The notes beneath the pieces are model-generated. The model was given only the letters and a program-made list of their open reading frames with translations. It searched no databases and was not told where the DNA came from. 64,000 nt of DNA from Achromobacter kerstersii (GTDB lineage: Bacteria > Pseudomonadota > Gammaproteobacteria > Burkholderiales > Burkholderiaceae_B), in assembly GCF_902859595.1 (NCBI RefSeq), contig NZ_CADIJQ010000004.1, forward strand, positions 372,001 through 436,000. The letters are read 5' to 3'. Position 1 is the stretch's first letter, and each line of letters begins with the position of its first letter. This document shows, in pieces, positions 1 to 11,900 of this stretch. The position numbers were made by a program, and so were the translations under genes.

Positions 1-805
1 CCTGGCGCAAGGCGGTCGGCGGCATGCCGAAGCGCTCGCGGAAAGCGGTGGAAAAATTGCCGCGGTTGCCATAGCCCACCGCTTGTGAAATGGCCTGAAT
101 ATCCAGGCCCGTCTCGCACAGCAGCCGGCGCGCCTCGCGCATGCGCTCTTCCCGCAGGAACTCGAAGACAGTGGTGCCCGCGCAGCGCCGGAACGCCTGG
201 TTCAGCCGCCGCGCGTTGGTGTTCAGCGCCTGGGCCAGCGCCATCAGTTCGGGCGTGTGGTCCAAGCGTTCGCGCAGCAGCTTGCGCGCGGCGCGAAACA
301 GAACGCCGTCCAGCGTGGCCCCTGCCGCGGCGGCGGAGGTGCCGTCTTCGGCACTTGTCTCGGGCGCGGCCTGAGCCGGCGAAGACGCAGGCGTCGACGC
401 CACCCGCAGATGAATCAGCAGGCGCAGGCGCACTTCCTCGAAATCGAACGGCTTGGCCACGTAATCGACCGCGCCCGCCGACAGCCCGGCCACCCGTTCG
501 CTGGGCAAGGCTGCCGCGGTCAGGAAGATGATGGGAATGGCGCGCGTGGCCTGGTCGGCCTTCAGCAGACGGCAGGCGGCCAAGCCGTCGCAGACCGGCA
601 TGGTCACGTCCATCAGGATGATGTCCGGCTGCACCAGCTGCGCCTTGCGATAGCCGTCGTTGCCATCCTCGGCCACATAGACCCGGCAGTCCTGACTGGT
701 CAAAAAATCCACCAGCAGCATGCGGTCTTCGGGGCGGTCCTCGACGACCAGCACGCGTAAACCGGCGAGCTGGCCCGGAGCCATCGGAAAGAAGGCGTCG
801 TTCAT
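1..805 (-). CDS. Response regulator with REC and AraC-type HTH domains (partial, 3' end outside window)
   Basis: The minus strand is open from an ATG at 805 to the window edge. I translated this frame by hand. The first 125 residues or so form a receiver domain: VLVVEDRPEDR carries the acidic pocket, D66 in IILMDVTMP is the phospho-acceptor, and K in VAKPF closes the site. A linker rich in Ala, Ser and Pro follows. An AraC/XylS DNA-binding domain comes next, with the second helix-turn-helix visible as AISQAVGYGNRGNFSTAFRE. A GAAAGA stretch 9 bases upstream favours ATG 805 over the in-frame ATG at 814. The gene diverges from tpsB, so it probably controls the adhesin locus. That link is inferred from position only. 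A cognate kinase would lie outside the window. Confidence 0.88.
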   Translation of the reverse strand, partial: MNDAFFPMAPGQLAGLRVLVVEDRPEDRMLLVDFLTSQDCRVYVAEDGNDGYRKAQLVQPDIILMDVTMPVCDGLAACRLLKADQATRAIPIIFLTAAALPSERVAGLSAGAVDYVAKPFDFEEVRLRLLIHLRVASTPASSPAQAAPETSAEDGTSAAAAGATLDGVLFRAARKLLRERLDHTPELMALAQALNTNARRLNQAFRRCAGTTVFEFLREERMREARRLLCETGLDIQAISQAVGYGNRGNFSTAFRERFGMPPTALRQ

Positions 806-1192
806 GCCGCGCATTCTTTCATGCCGGCCGACGCTCGCGTGGGCAATAGGAGACAAAACCGAGGCCGCGGCTCGAATAATTTTCCTTGCGGCAAACCTAC
901 CTGGCATTCCAGCAAACCTCAGTAATGGAATATTTGCGTACTTACGATAATGTTTGTTACAGCGCGAAACTGGTTAGGTAACCACTTTTTCCGCACGGCT
1001 GTCGCGTTGCCGCCACAGCCTGCCGGAACCTGCAATTCCTTGAATTTCCCTCTACCTTCCCAGTGACGGCGTCATGAGCGAAGGCCTATATCCGCGCTTG
1101 GCGGTTGCAAAAATGTTGTGTACCCAAGCGTGACTTATATGTCAAATAGCATCTATCTATTCCAAATGTAACAAGCCGCCGTCCGAGCACCC
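806..1192. promoter_or_regulatory. Divergent intergenic region between the REC-AraC regulator and tpsB
   Basis: This 387-bp stretch holds no gene and is clearly more AT-rich than its flanks. Two short inverted repeats stand out. GGTTA-GG-TAACC lies at 972-983. TGAC-TTATAT-GTCA lies at 1131-1144, about 50 bp before the tpsB start. Both could be operators for the divergent regulator or another protein. I could not assign a convincing -35/-10 pair. Confidence 0.4.
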
Positions 1193-2926
1193 ATGCGCCG
1201 CCTATCCCGATTCTGCCGTCCTGCCGCCCTCTACCTGTCCCCCATTTCCCTGCAAGTTGGCCTTGCCGCCGCAGCCCTGGCGTTTGCCGCCGGACCGGTC
1301 GCGGCGCAAAACGTGCGCCCGCAATTGCCCTCGGCCGCCGAGCCGGGCCGCACGCTGCCGCAACCGGCCATGCCGGAAAGCATGACCACCGCGCCGCAGG
1401 TGACCGTGCAGCAGGGCAGCGCGTCCGAGGCCCCCGCGGGCGCCGACAAGCTGAGCTTCACGCTGACTGACATGCGCGTGGACGGCGGTACGCACTATTC
1501 CCCCGAGAAAGTGCGCGCGCTGTATCAAGGGCTGCTGGGCAAGACGATCACCGTCGCTGACGCCTTCAAGGTGGCCAATGACATCGAACTGCTCTATCGC
1601 AACGACGGCTATGTGACCACGCGCGTCATCGTGCCGGAGCAGACCGTCGATGGCGGCGTCTTCCGCATCGTGGTGGTTGAAGGCTACGTCTCGGATGTGA
1701 AGTACGAAGGCGATATCGGCCCCGCGCAAGCGGCGGTGGAAAAGCTGGTGCAGCGCCTGCGCGGCGTACGCCCCATCAATGTGGCCGAGGTTGAACGCCA
1801 GCTGCTGCTGGCCAATGACCTGAACGGCCTGGTCGTGCGCGCATCGCTTGAGGCCTCGCCCAAGGAAGTGGGCGGCTCGGTGCTGGTGGTGCAAAGCGAA
1901 CGCAAGCCGGTCGACGCGCGCCTGGGCTTTGACAACCGCGGCTCGCCCTACCTGGGCTGGAGCGAAATGACCGGCCAGATCACGCTGAATTCGTTCGGCG
2001 AACGCGCCGACACGTTCACGTTGAGCGGCCGCCTGGGCTTTCCGGCGTATCGCAGCCAGGCCGTCGCCGGCAACTACGACATGCTGGTCTCTGACAACGG
2101 CATGACCTTTGGTCTGGCCGCCAGCTACGCCAAGAGCGAGCCGGGCCGCGATCTGGCCCCGCTGAACGTCGCCAGCGACGTGCAGGCCTACACCGCCACC
2201 CTCACCTACCCGCTGATCCGTTCGCGCCTGGAAAACCTGCGCGCCTTCGGCATGTTCGACGTGCGCAATGTCTCCACCGACATCACCGACACGCCCTTCA
2301 CGCGCGACCGTCTGCGCGTGCTGCGCGGCGGCTTGAGCTATGACCGCACCGACAGCTGGAACGGCATCACCGCCATCCGCGGCACGGTGCACCAGGGCCT
2401 GAACGCGATGGGCGCTACGCAAGAAGGCGCTGAGCTGGCCTCGCGCGCCAAGGGTCGCTCGGATTTCCTGAAGTTCACCGCCGAACTGACGCGTCTGCAA
2501 CAGCTCACCGAACGCCTGTCGCTGGTCGCCACCTTCGCAGGGCAATACAGCGCCAGCCCGCTGCTGGCCAGCGAAGAATTCGCGCTGGGCGGCCCCAACT
2601 TCGGCCGCGGTTACGACGACGGCGAAATGTCAGCCGACTCCGGCGTGGCCGGCTCGCTGGAACTGCGCTACGCGGTGTCCACCGACCAATTCCTGCCGCA
2701 CGGCGCGCACGTGTATTCGTTCATCGACGGCGGCCGCATCTGGTCGCGCAGCGAAAGCGCGCCCCTGACGCACGCCAACGTGTCCTCGTTTGGCGCGGGC
2801 ATGCGCGCCAACCTGAGCAAGAACCTGTACGCCACGCTTGAAGTGGCCAAGCCCACCAGCTCGGATGTCCTGACCCAGGGCAACAAAGATCCCCGCGTGT
2901 TCTTCAGCATCTCGGCGCAGTACTAA
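1193..2926 (+). CDS. TpsB outer-membrane transporter of a two-partner secretion system (ShlB/FhaC/HecB family)
   Basis: The 577-residue protein starts with a hydrophobic signal peptide ending near AAGPVAAQ. A Pro/Ala-rich stretch follows, then a POTRA domain at about 88-165 (FTLTDMRVDGG through FRIVVVEGYVSDV). The C-terminal half is a 16-strand-type barrel with the GRGYDDGE motif, which corresponds to the conserved VRGY/F loop of FhaC lumen loop L6. The last residue block, VFFSISAQY, ends in an aromatic residue as barrel proteins do. Length is usual for the family. Its job is to recognise the TPS domain of the exoprotein encoded 24 bp downstream and to carry it across the outer membrane. No strong Shine-Dalgarno sequence is visible at this start. 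Confidence 0.93.
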   Translation: MRRLSRFCRPAALYLSPISLQVGLAAAALAFAAGPVAAQNVRPQLPSAAEPGRTLPQPAMPESMTTAPQVTVQQGSASEAPAGADKLSFTLTDMRVDGGTHYSPEKVRALYQGLLGKTITVADAFKVANDIELLYRNDGYVTTRVIVPEQTVDGGVFRIVVVEGYVSDVKYEGDIGPAQAAVEKLVQRLRGVRPINVAEVERQLLLANDLNGLVVRASLEASPKEVGGSVLVVQSERKPVDARLGFDNRGSPYLGWSEMTGQITLNSFGERADTFTLSGRLGFPAYRSQAVAGNYDMLVSDNGMTFGLAASYAKSEPGRDLAPLNVASDVQAYTATLTYPLIRSRLENLRAFGMFDVRNVSTDITDTPFTRDRLRVLRGGLSYDRTDSWNGITAIRGTVHQGLNAMGATQEGAELASRAKGRSDFLKFTAELTRLQQLTERLSLVATFAGQYSASPLLASEEFALGGPNFGRGYDDGEMSADSGVAGSLELRYAVSTDQFLPHGAHVYSFIDGGRIWSRSESAPLTHANVSSFGAGMRANLSKNLYATLEVAKPTSSDVLTQGNKDPRVFFSISAQY

Positions 2927-2950
2927 GCAGCGAACGACAAGAGACCGACC

Positions 2951-5900
2951 ATGAATCGCAATTCCCGCAGCCTCGCCCAATCCGCTCGCCGTTCGCGCCT
3001 GAAGAAAGAAACCGCCCTGCCCGCGCTCAGCACGCTGGCCATGGTGATTGGTTCGCTCGCCACAGGCGGCGCGCACGCCAATCCCACCGGCGGCAACGTG
3101 GTGGGTGGCGCCGCCAGCATAATCGACCGCGGCAACGGCACACTGGACATCAACCAGTCGACCGGCAAGGCCATCATCAACTGGAAAGACTTCAGCATTG
3201 GCGCCAACGAGACGGTCAACTTCCGCCAGCCCGGCGGCAAGAGCGTCACGCTGAACCGCGTGGTGGGCAATGACCCCTCGGCGATCTTCGGCAAGTTGAA
3301 CGCCAACGGCACGGTGATGCTGGTCAACCCGAACGGCGTGGTGTTCGGCAAGGGTGCGCGCATCGACGTGGGCGGCCTGGTCGCCACCACGGCGAACATC
3401 AGCGACAAGGATTTCCTGGCGGGCAATTACAAGTTCAACCAGGCGTCGTCCAAAGCGAATGCCATGATCGTGAACGAAGGCACGATCAGCATCAAGGACA
3501 GCGGCCTGGCCGCGCTGGTTGCGCCGTCGGTGCGCAACTCGGGAGTGATCGAAGCCAAGCTGGGCCGCGTGGCCCTGGCGGGCGCGAAGACCGTTACGGT
3601 CGACTTCCAAGGCGACGGGCTGCTCAGCTTTGACGCCACCTCGACGGTTGGCGAACTGCCCAAGGACGCCAGCGGCAAGCCCGTGTCGGCCCTGGTCACC
3701 AACACTGGCGTCATCCGCGCAGACGGCGGCACCGTGCTGATGACGGCGCGCGCCGTCAAGGGCGTGATCGACAACGTCGTCAACACTGACGGCATCATCA
3801 GCGCCAAATCGGTCGGTACGCAAAACGGCAAGATCGTGCTGTCTGGCGGTGACGCCGGCACGGTCAAGATCGCTGGCACGGTCGACGCCACGGGCGCTGG
3901 CGCAGGCCAGCAAGGCGGCAAGGTCGTTGTCACCGGCGAACACGTCGATGTGACGCGCAGCGCCGCCATCGACGTCTCCGGCGCCGCAGGCGGCGGCGAG
4001 ATTGCACTGGGCAGCCTGGGCGTTGCCCCGGACGATGGCTCGGCCGCGTTCAGCGGCAAGTCGTCCACCGTCAAGGTGGCCGCGGGCGCCACGCTCAAGG
4101 CCGACGCCATCGTCAAGGGCAACGGCGGTAGCGTCACGATGTGGTCCAACGAAGCCACGGCGTTCGCCGGCAGCCTGTCGGCGCGTGGCGGTGAACAAGG
4201 CGGTGACGGCGGCTTTGCCGAAGTCTCCAGCAAGAAGAACATCGGCCTGACCGGTTCGGTGGACATGCGCGCGCCCAAGGGCAAGACGGGCCTGCTGCTG
4301 ATCGACCCGACCGACCTGCGCATCGTTGATTCCAACGCCGGCTCGGGCGCGCTGGACGGCAATGCCGGTGACGGCACCGTCAACGGCGGCGACGCCAACG
4401 CGGCCAACAACACCGTGTCGCGCGGCCTGTTGGAAAGCCTGGCCGGCACCACGAACATCAAGCTGGAAGCCACCGGCCAGATCACGATTGCGGACATGGC
4501 CGCGATCAACCTGCAAACCACCTCGGGCAACAGCTTCACGCTGCGCTCGACGCAGACGGGCGGCATCCGCTTCGAGAATTCGAATACTGAAATCAGCACC
4601 CAGGGCGGCGCGATCACGCTGGAAGCGCTGGGTGTGGGCAGCACACTGGACAACATCGGCAAGCTGACCAGCCGTGGCGGCGCGATCACGTTGAACGCCA
4701 CCGGCGACATCAACCTGGCCAACGTCATTGACGCCGGCAGCGGCGCAGCGCTGGTGCGCACCAGCGCGGGCACCATCCGCAACACGGGCGGCGCCAACCA
4801 GGTCGTGGCGGGCAACACCGTCACGCTGGACGCCAGCGGCGGCAGCATCGGCGAGATCGGCAACGCCATCAACACCCAGACCGCAAAGCTGGCGCTGGCC
4901 ACCGGCGGCAACCTGGCTGTGGCCAACCGCTCGGTGCTGAACACGCTGGACATCACCAGCCGCCACGCGCAACCCGGCGTCAACAATTCGTACGAACTGT
5001 CGTCCGACGGATTGACGTTCTCGCTGACGGACAACGGCAGCTATCAGCTGAACACCGTCAGCCAGGCCGGTCTGAACTTCTCGTTCACCGGCGATCGCAC
5101 GATCAACGTGGGCACCATCGCGCTGGGCGCAAGCGCCCTGTCGCTGACGTCAACGGCCGGTGACATCCTGGCCCGCAACAGCCTCAACAGCATCGGCGCC
5201 AGCACCATCGCGCTGAAGGCCGCAGGCAGCACCGGCGGCAATGGCGCCATCGGCTCCTCTGCGCTGGCGCTGAACACGCACACGACCTCGCTCACGGCCG
5301 CCAGTGGGTCGGGCGGCGTGTATGTGAACAACTCGGGCAGCATGACGCTGCGCTCCATCGACACCACGGGCGCGCTGTCCGTCTGGGCCGGCGGTCATTT
5401 GAAGGTGGGCGCCATCAAGGCCGGCACGACCGTGCTGACCTCGAATGTAGGCAGCATCTTTGACGATGGCGACGACGCCACCTCGATCAACACCAACGCG
5501 CTGACTCTGTCGGCGCAGAACAGCATCATCGGCGCTGCGAACCGCAGCCTGAAGACCAACGCCAGCAGCGTGTCCGCCACCAGCGGCACGGGCGTGTATC
5601 TGGACAGCACCAGCAGCAATCTGACCATCACGCAGGCACAGGCGAACAACGCCGCCATCGTGATCACTGGCGCGGGCAGTGTGTCGGCCAACAACGTCAG
5701 CTCGTCTGGCGGCGCCGTCAACCTGACCGGCAACAGCATCTTCGCCGGTCAGGTCAACGCGGGGTCGGGCAACGTCACGCTTACCGCGCGCGCGGGCAGC
5801 ATCACGGGGTCGTCGGCATCGCTGATCACCGGCAACGTCGTCACCCTGCTGGCCCCGGCGGCCAGCAGCGCCTACACGGTGGGCACCACCGGCACCTTCC

Positions 5901-8900
5901 TGCGCACGGCGGCGGGTGAACTGCACGCCACGGGCGGCGGCATCTACATCAACCAAGCGCAAGGCTCGGTGCTGCTGGATGACCTGAAAGCCTTCAACGG
6001 CATTTCCGTTATCGGCATCGCGGACCTGACCGCCAACAAGCTGGATGCCGGCACCGGCACCCTCTGGCTCACTGCTCAGGGCGGCGACATCCTGCGCGCC
6101 AATGCCAACAGCGAACTGGCGGGCAACAGCATCAACCTGCAAGCCCGGCGCCACATTGGCACGAGCAGCGACCGAATCAAGACCGCGACGACCAGCCTGA
6201 CGCTGGGCAGTGGCGGCGACATCTACGTCGACAACCCCGGCAAGACGCTGACGTCTCTGTCGATCAGCAACACGCACATGGACCCGGCCCGGCGCAACAC
6301 GCTGCTGGTGTCCGCCCCTTACCTCGCCTTCGACGTCAATGACGACGTGGGCAACGCGTACGAACTGAAGCAGGTCTACAGCTCGCTGCTGAACCAGTTC
6401 ATCTTCAACGGCGATCAGACCCTGAAGCTGGGCAACATCCGCGCCAGCAGCGGGATCTCTCTGACGTCCACGCAAGGCAGCATTCTGGACGATGGCAACG
6501 CCGATACGCGGGTCACGGCCAGCGCAGTCACCCTTTCCGCCAATCAAGACATCGGCACGAGCGGCAACTTCGTCTCGGTCAACGCCCCGTACCTGTCGCT
6601 GGACACGCGCGGCCATCTCTACGCGACCAGCATCGCCGACCTGTCTTCGTTGACGGTGACCGCTCGCCACAAGGGCGAAGACGACCACTATGTGCTGGAC
6701 GTGCGCGCGCCGTCGCTGCTGTTCAACATCACGGACGACGTCACCGGCCACACCATTCACGAGGTGCGCGACAGCAACTCGGTGAACTTCAGCTTCATCA
6801 GCGACCGCGACGTCACCGTCGGCAGCATCGATACGGGTTACAGCGGTTCCATCACGCTGAACACGACGGGCGCGATCAGCGACGACGGCAACAAGAACAC
6901 CCAGTTGTTGGCCAACTCGGTGAACCTGATCGCTGGCGGCGCCATCGGCGCCACCGGCACGGGCTATCTGGACATCCTGACCAGCAACCTGTCTGGCTCG
7001 GCCGGCAATGGCGGCTTCTATGCCCAATTGCTCAAGCCCACCGGCTCCGGCAACACCACCGGCATCATCACGCTGAACAACATCACGGCGACCGACGCGG
7101 TGCAGATCGACGCGCGCCAGGGCGACCTGGTGGTCTCCGGCACGGTACGCAGCTGGAACGACGACGTTACGCTGAACGCGGCCAACGGCTCCATCCTGGC
7201 CAATGGCTCGGGCAACGCGTACGCCGGCGGCGGCGACATCGCGCTGACGGCAGCCGGCTCCATCGGCGGCACGTACGCGGGCGCCTTGCGCTATGTGGGC
7301 GTAGGCGGCGTGGGTCTGGTCAACGTCCAGGCCAATGCGGGCGGCGACATCTACCTGAACGGCACCACCAGCGACGTCAAGCTAGTCACGCTGACGGCGG
7401 GCGGCCAGCTCGGCTACACCCAGTCGTTCGGCACCACGACGGTGGGCAGCGTGCAAGCCACTGGCCCCGCGACGCTGGCCAACACCTCGGGTTCCATCCT
7501 TGACGACGGCGACGCCGCCACGAAGATCCAGGCCAGCAGCATTGCCTTGTCGGCGGGCGGCCAACTGGGCGCAGCAGGCGCTGCACTGACCTTGCAGGCC
7601 CCGGACGTCAGCCTGACCAGCGGCGGCAACATCACCGTTGACAACCTGACGGGTCTGACGCGCCTGGCCGTTACGCGCAATGGTTCGGCCTACGGCTCCT
7701 ATGCGATCACCGCGCCCAACCTGACGGCCTTCACGCTGACGGATGACGCCAGCGGCATCCACCTGAAGGACATCGCCAGCTCGACCAATCTGGACTTCGG
7801 CTTTTCCGCCAACAGCAAGAACATCCTGGTCGGCAACATCGATGCCGGCGCGGGCGGCAAGGTCAGCCTGGTTTCGTCCAACAACATCGCCAACGACGAT
7901 CTGGCCAACCCCGCCGCCATCCGCGCCGGGACGGTCGCGCTGACGGCGGGGGCTGGCGGCTCGATCGGCTCGTCGGCCACCGGCGGCACGCTGGCGTTGA
8001 ACGGCACGTCGGCGTTGAGCTTGACCGCGGGCAACAGCTTCTATGTCGCCAGCGACACCGTGCTGCGCAGCCTGGCCATCAACAGCCTGCGCTCGGCGGG
8101 CGCCACCAGCACCATCGCCATTGGCGGCGGTGCCGGCCAGACCATCAAGATCAGCGATGACGGCACCACGCAGTACCTGGAACAGATCACCGGCGGGCTG
8201 ACGGACTTCAGCTTCACCGGCCGCAAGAACATCCAGGTGGGCGCCATCACCGCCACCAACGCGGTCAACCTGACCACGGCGGGCGGCGGCGTCTATTCCA
8301 GCATCACCAGCGATGCTGGCGCTGGCCGCATCACGGCCGGCACGGTCAAACTGTCGGCAACCGGCAGTGATAGCTACACCGCACGCGACGCCAATACGGG
8401 CGCCATCGGCAGCACCGGCCGCGCCCTGCGCACCACCGCCAACAATCTGGTGATCGCCAACAATGGCGACATCACCCTGAACAACGGCGGGCAGGCGCTT
8501 AGCAGCATCGACCTGAACCTGACGCGCCGCGACGCCTACAACGACACGATTGCCGATACCAACGCCTATTCGTTTGGCGGGCTGGGCGGCCAATCGCTGT
8601 CGCTCAGCGGCGGCACCGCCCTGTTTATCACGGCAGACATGAACGGCGCCGCGTTGGCCATCAGCGCCGATTCCGCCATCGCGACCAATACGATCAATAC
8701 GGGCGCCACGGGTTCGGTGTCGCTGACCTCGCGCTACGCGAACAGTTTGCTCAACCCCACGATCTCGCGCAATTCCGGCCAGATCACCGGCAACAGCGTC
8801 AGCCTGAATGCTCTGGGCACGAACGGCAGCGTGTCGGGGTCCACCAACACCAACAACCTGTCCATCGCCTCGGCTGGCAACGTCAGCGTCTCCAACACCA

Positions 8901-11900
8901 AGCAGTTGTCGTCGCTGTCGCTGACGGCGAACCACAGCAACACCACCGGCGCGCAGACCAATACGTACGCGATCTCGGCCGGCGGCCTGACGTTCTCGCT
9001 CGGCGATTCGAACGGCGTCAATGGCATGACGCTCAACAACATCACGTCCAGCGGCCTGGCGCTGTCCTTGTCGTCGGACCGCACGCTGACCGTCAACACC
9101 GTCAACACCGGCGCGGGCGGCTCAGTCACGCTGGGCAGCAGCGGCAACATCTACGGCAACAGCTCAAGCGCCAGCAACCCCAACATCACCACGGGCGATC
9201 TGACGTTGAATGCGGGCTCGGTCTCGGGCACGTACAACACGGTCCAACCGCTGTATGTCAGCGTCGACACGCTGTCTTCGAATGTGCGCGGCAGCCTGTG
9301 GGTGTCGAACAACAAGAACCTGACGCTGCTGAACAACAGCGCCGCCAGCTCCGCGCAGGTGAACGTCACCAACGGGTCGATCATGCAAGGCGCCGGCAGC
9401 CGCTTCGTCGCCCCCGCGCTGACGCTGACCGCCACGCAATCCATCGGCGCCGCCGGCAACGCGGTGCAAACCGATACGCGCCAGCTGATCACGCAGACCG
9501 GCCGCGATCTGTACCTGAACAACGCGTCGAACCTGTTCAGCCTGAACGTCACCGCCAACCACGCGAACCAAGCTGTGGACAACGTGGTCCAGGTCGCTGC
9601 CCAGGGCCTGACGTTCAACGTCACCGATACCAGCGGCTACAACCTGTTCGACGTGCGCGACACCACCGGCCTGAACTTCTCGTTCTCTGGTGACCGCACG
9701 CTGAACATCGGCAACATCGACACGGGCCCGGCCCACACCGTCAGCCTGGCCGCCAACGGCGCCGGCAGCAACATCGTGAACCTATCGCCGACGTCCCACG
9801 TCACGGGCGATTCGGTGTCGCTGTTCGCCACCGGCCAGATCGGCGCCAGCCCGGCCGACAAGATCCAAACGACGACCAGCGAGCTCTACCTGACGGGCGG
9901 CAGCCACGTCTATGTGAACAACGACCGCGACCTGGCCAGCCTGTCGCTCTACGCGACCGGCGTGGCGCCGTCGACTTACGACATCACGTCGGACCAACTG
10001 GTGTTCAATGTTGAACACAACGGCCGCCTGCAAGTCACCGAAGTCCGTGACAACACCGGCCTGAACCTGTCGCTGGCCAGCAGCGTGGGCCAGGACATCG
10101 GCATCATCGACACGCAAACCACCGGCACCGTCCGCCTGTCCAGCAACAGCAGCATTCTGGGCAACGCCGACGACAGCCAGCGCATCACCGCGGGCCAGGT
10201 ATCGATCGTCGCCCAAGGCACGGGCGGCATTGGCGCCGTGGGCCGCGAAATCAATCTGTCCGCGCCGATTGTCAGCATCCAGAACACCGGCGACGTCTAC
10301 ATCGATTCCGACACGCACATCGATTCGCTGTCGCTGTACGCGATGGGCAACGCCGCGCGCACCTACAGCATCAACTCGCCGACGCGCGAGGGCGGCAACA
10401 TCGGCTTTACCGCCACCGACGGCGGCAGCGGCAGCGCGGCTGGCCTAGTGCTGGGCAACATCACGGACGCGGGCGGCTTGAATCTGTCCGTCACCAGCGA
10501 CCGCACCATCACCGTCGGCACCATCAACGTCGGCTACGACAACGTATCGTTGACCTCGCGCAACGGCTCGTTGCTGGGCGATGGCGATGCCAACACCAAG
10601 ATCGACGCCGCATCGCTGACGCTGAACGCCAACAACGCGATCGGCGCCGCGGGCGCTGGCAACGCCATCGACACCCGTGTCAGCACGCTGACGGGCCGCG
10701 CCGGCAATGGCGGCGCGTACATCACGGTGGAAGGCAACACCAGCCTGCCCAGCCTGACGTCAACCGGCGCAAGCTCGGTCAGCAACACCGTTGGCGACAT
10801 CGAGCTTGGCACCGTCAACACCAACGGCAACGCGTTCTCGGTCAACAACACCGGCGGCTCCATCCTGAGCGGCACGATCAGCAACGCCACCACCGTTGAC
10901 CTGACGGCCAACGGCTCGATTGGCAACAAGAGCGCCATCCGCACCACCAACATCAGTGGCGCTACGACGACTGTGACGTTGAGCGCGCGCAAGACGGCCA
11001 CGGCGGACGGCAGCATTGCGCTGACCGAAACCTACGGCTTGCGCGTGGCATCGGCCACGGCCGACGGCAACATCACCCTGACGGCAGACACCGCCGGCAG
11101 CGGCCGCGATCTGCTGGTGGGCACCATCAGCACCACCGATGGCGCGGTGGCGTTGAAGACCGGCCAAGGCAACATCATCGGTGTGGACAACAACAACCGC
11201 ATCACCGGCAAGAGCGTCACACTGACGGCCGACTATGGCTCGGCACGCAGCATCGGCACGATCACGACCCGTCTCCACCTGGACACGCCGTCGCTGACGC
11301 TGAACACCCCGGGCGCCATCTACGTTGATAACCTGGCCGACCTGACCGACCTGACGATCAACCGGAACAACGCCACGGGCAATCAGAATGGCAGCAATGG
11401 GGTCCTGGCCATCAACGCTCAGAACCTGACGTTCAGCGGCGACGACAACGGCACCAACACCGCGCTGACCGTCGTTCGTGACACCACCGGCCTGAACTTC
11501 ACGTACAAGGCGATCGGTTCGATCACCCTGCACGATATCGACGTAACGTCCAACGGTTCGGTCAACCTGTCGACCAATCCGTACTACTACACCGGCGGCT
11601 CCATCCAGGGCATGAACGGCTCGTCGAAGATCACGGCGGGCGACCTGACGCTGTCCACGGCGTCGGGCAACACCACCAACTCGATCGGCTCCGCGGGCAA
11701 CGCCCTGAACACCCAGGTCAACAACATCTCGGCCACGGCCTCGGGTGGCATCTGGCTGAAGCAGACAGGCTCGATCAACCTGGGCAATCTGCGCGCGGGC
11801 GAAGACCTGTCGGTGACGACCACCACGGGCGACATCCTGGTCGGCACGGTCAGCTACGGCACCGACAAAACGCTGACCCTGAACGCCCAGAACGGCAGCA

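Noticed and set aside
2630-4972. 780-codon open frame on the minus strand under tpsB/tpsA
   Set aside because: It is a shadow of the GC-rich plus-strand genes (third-position GC keeps the antisense frame open). The encoded sequence is repetitive Ala/Gly/Arg/Val without domain features. The same holds for antisense frames at 5150-7027, 12155-14122, 14297-16528 and 16673-18199.
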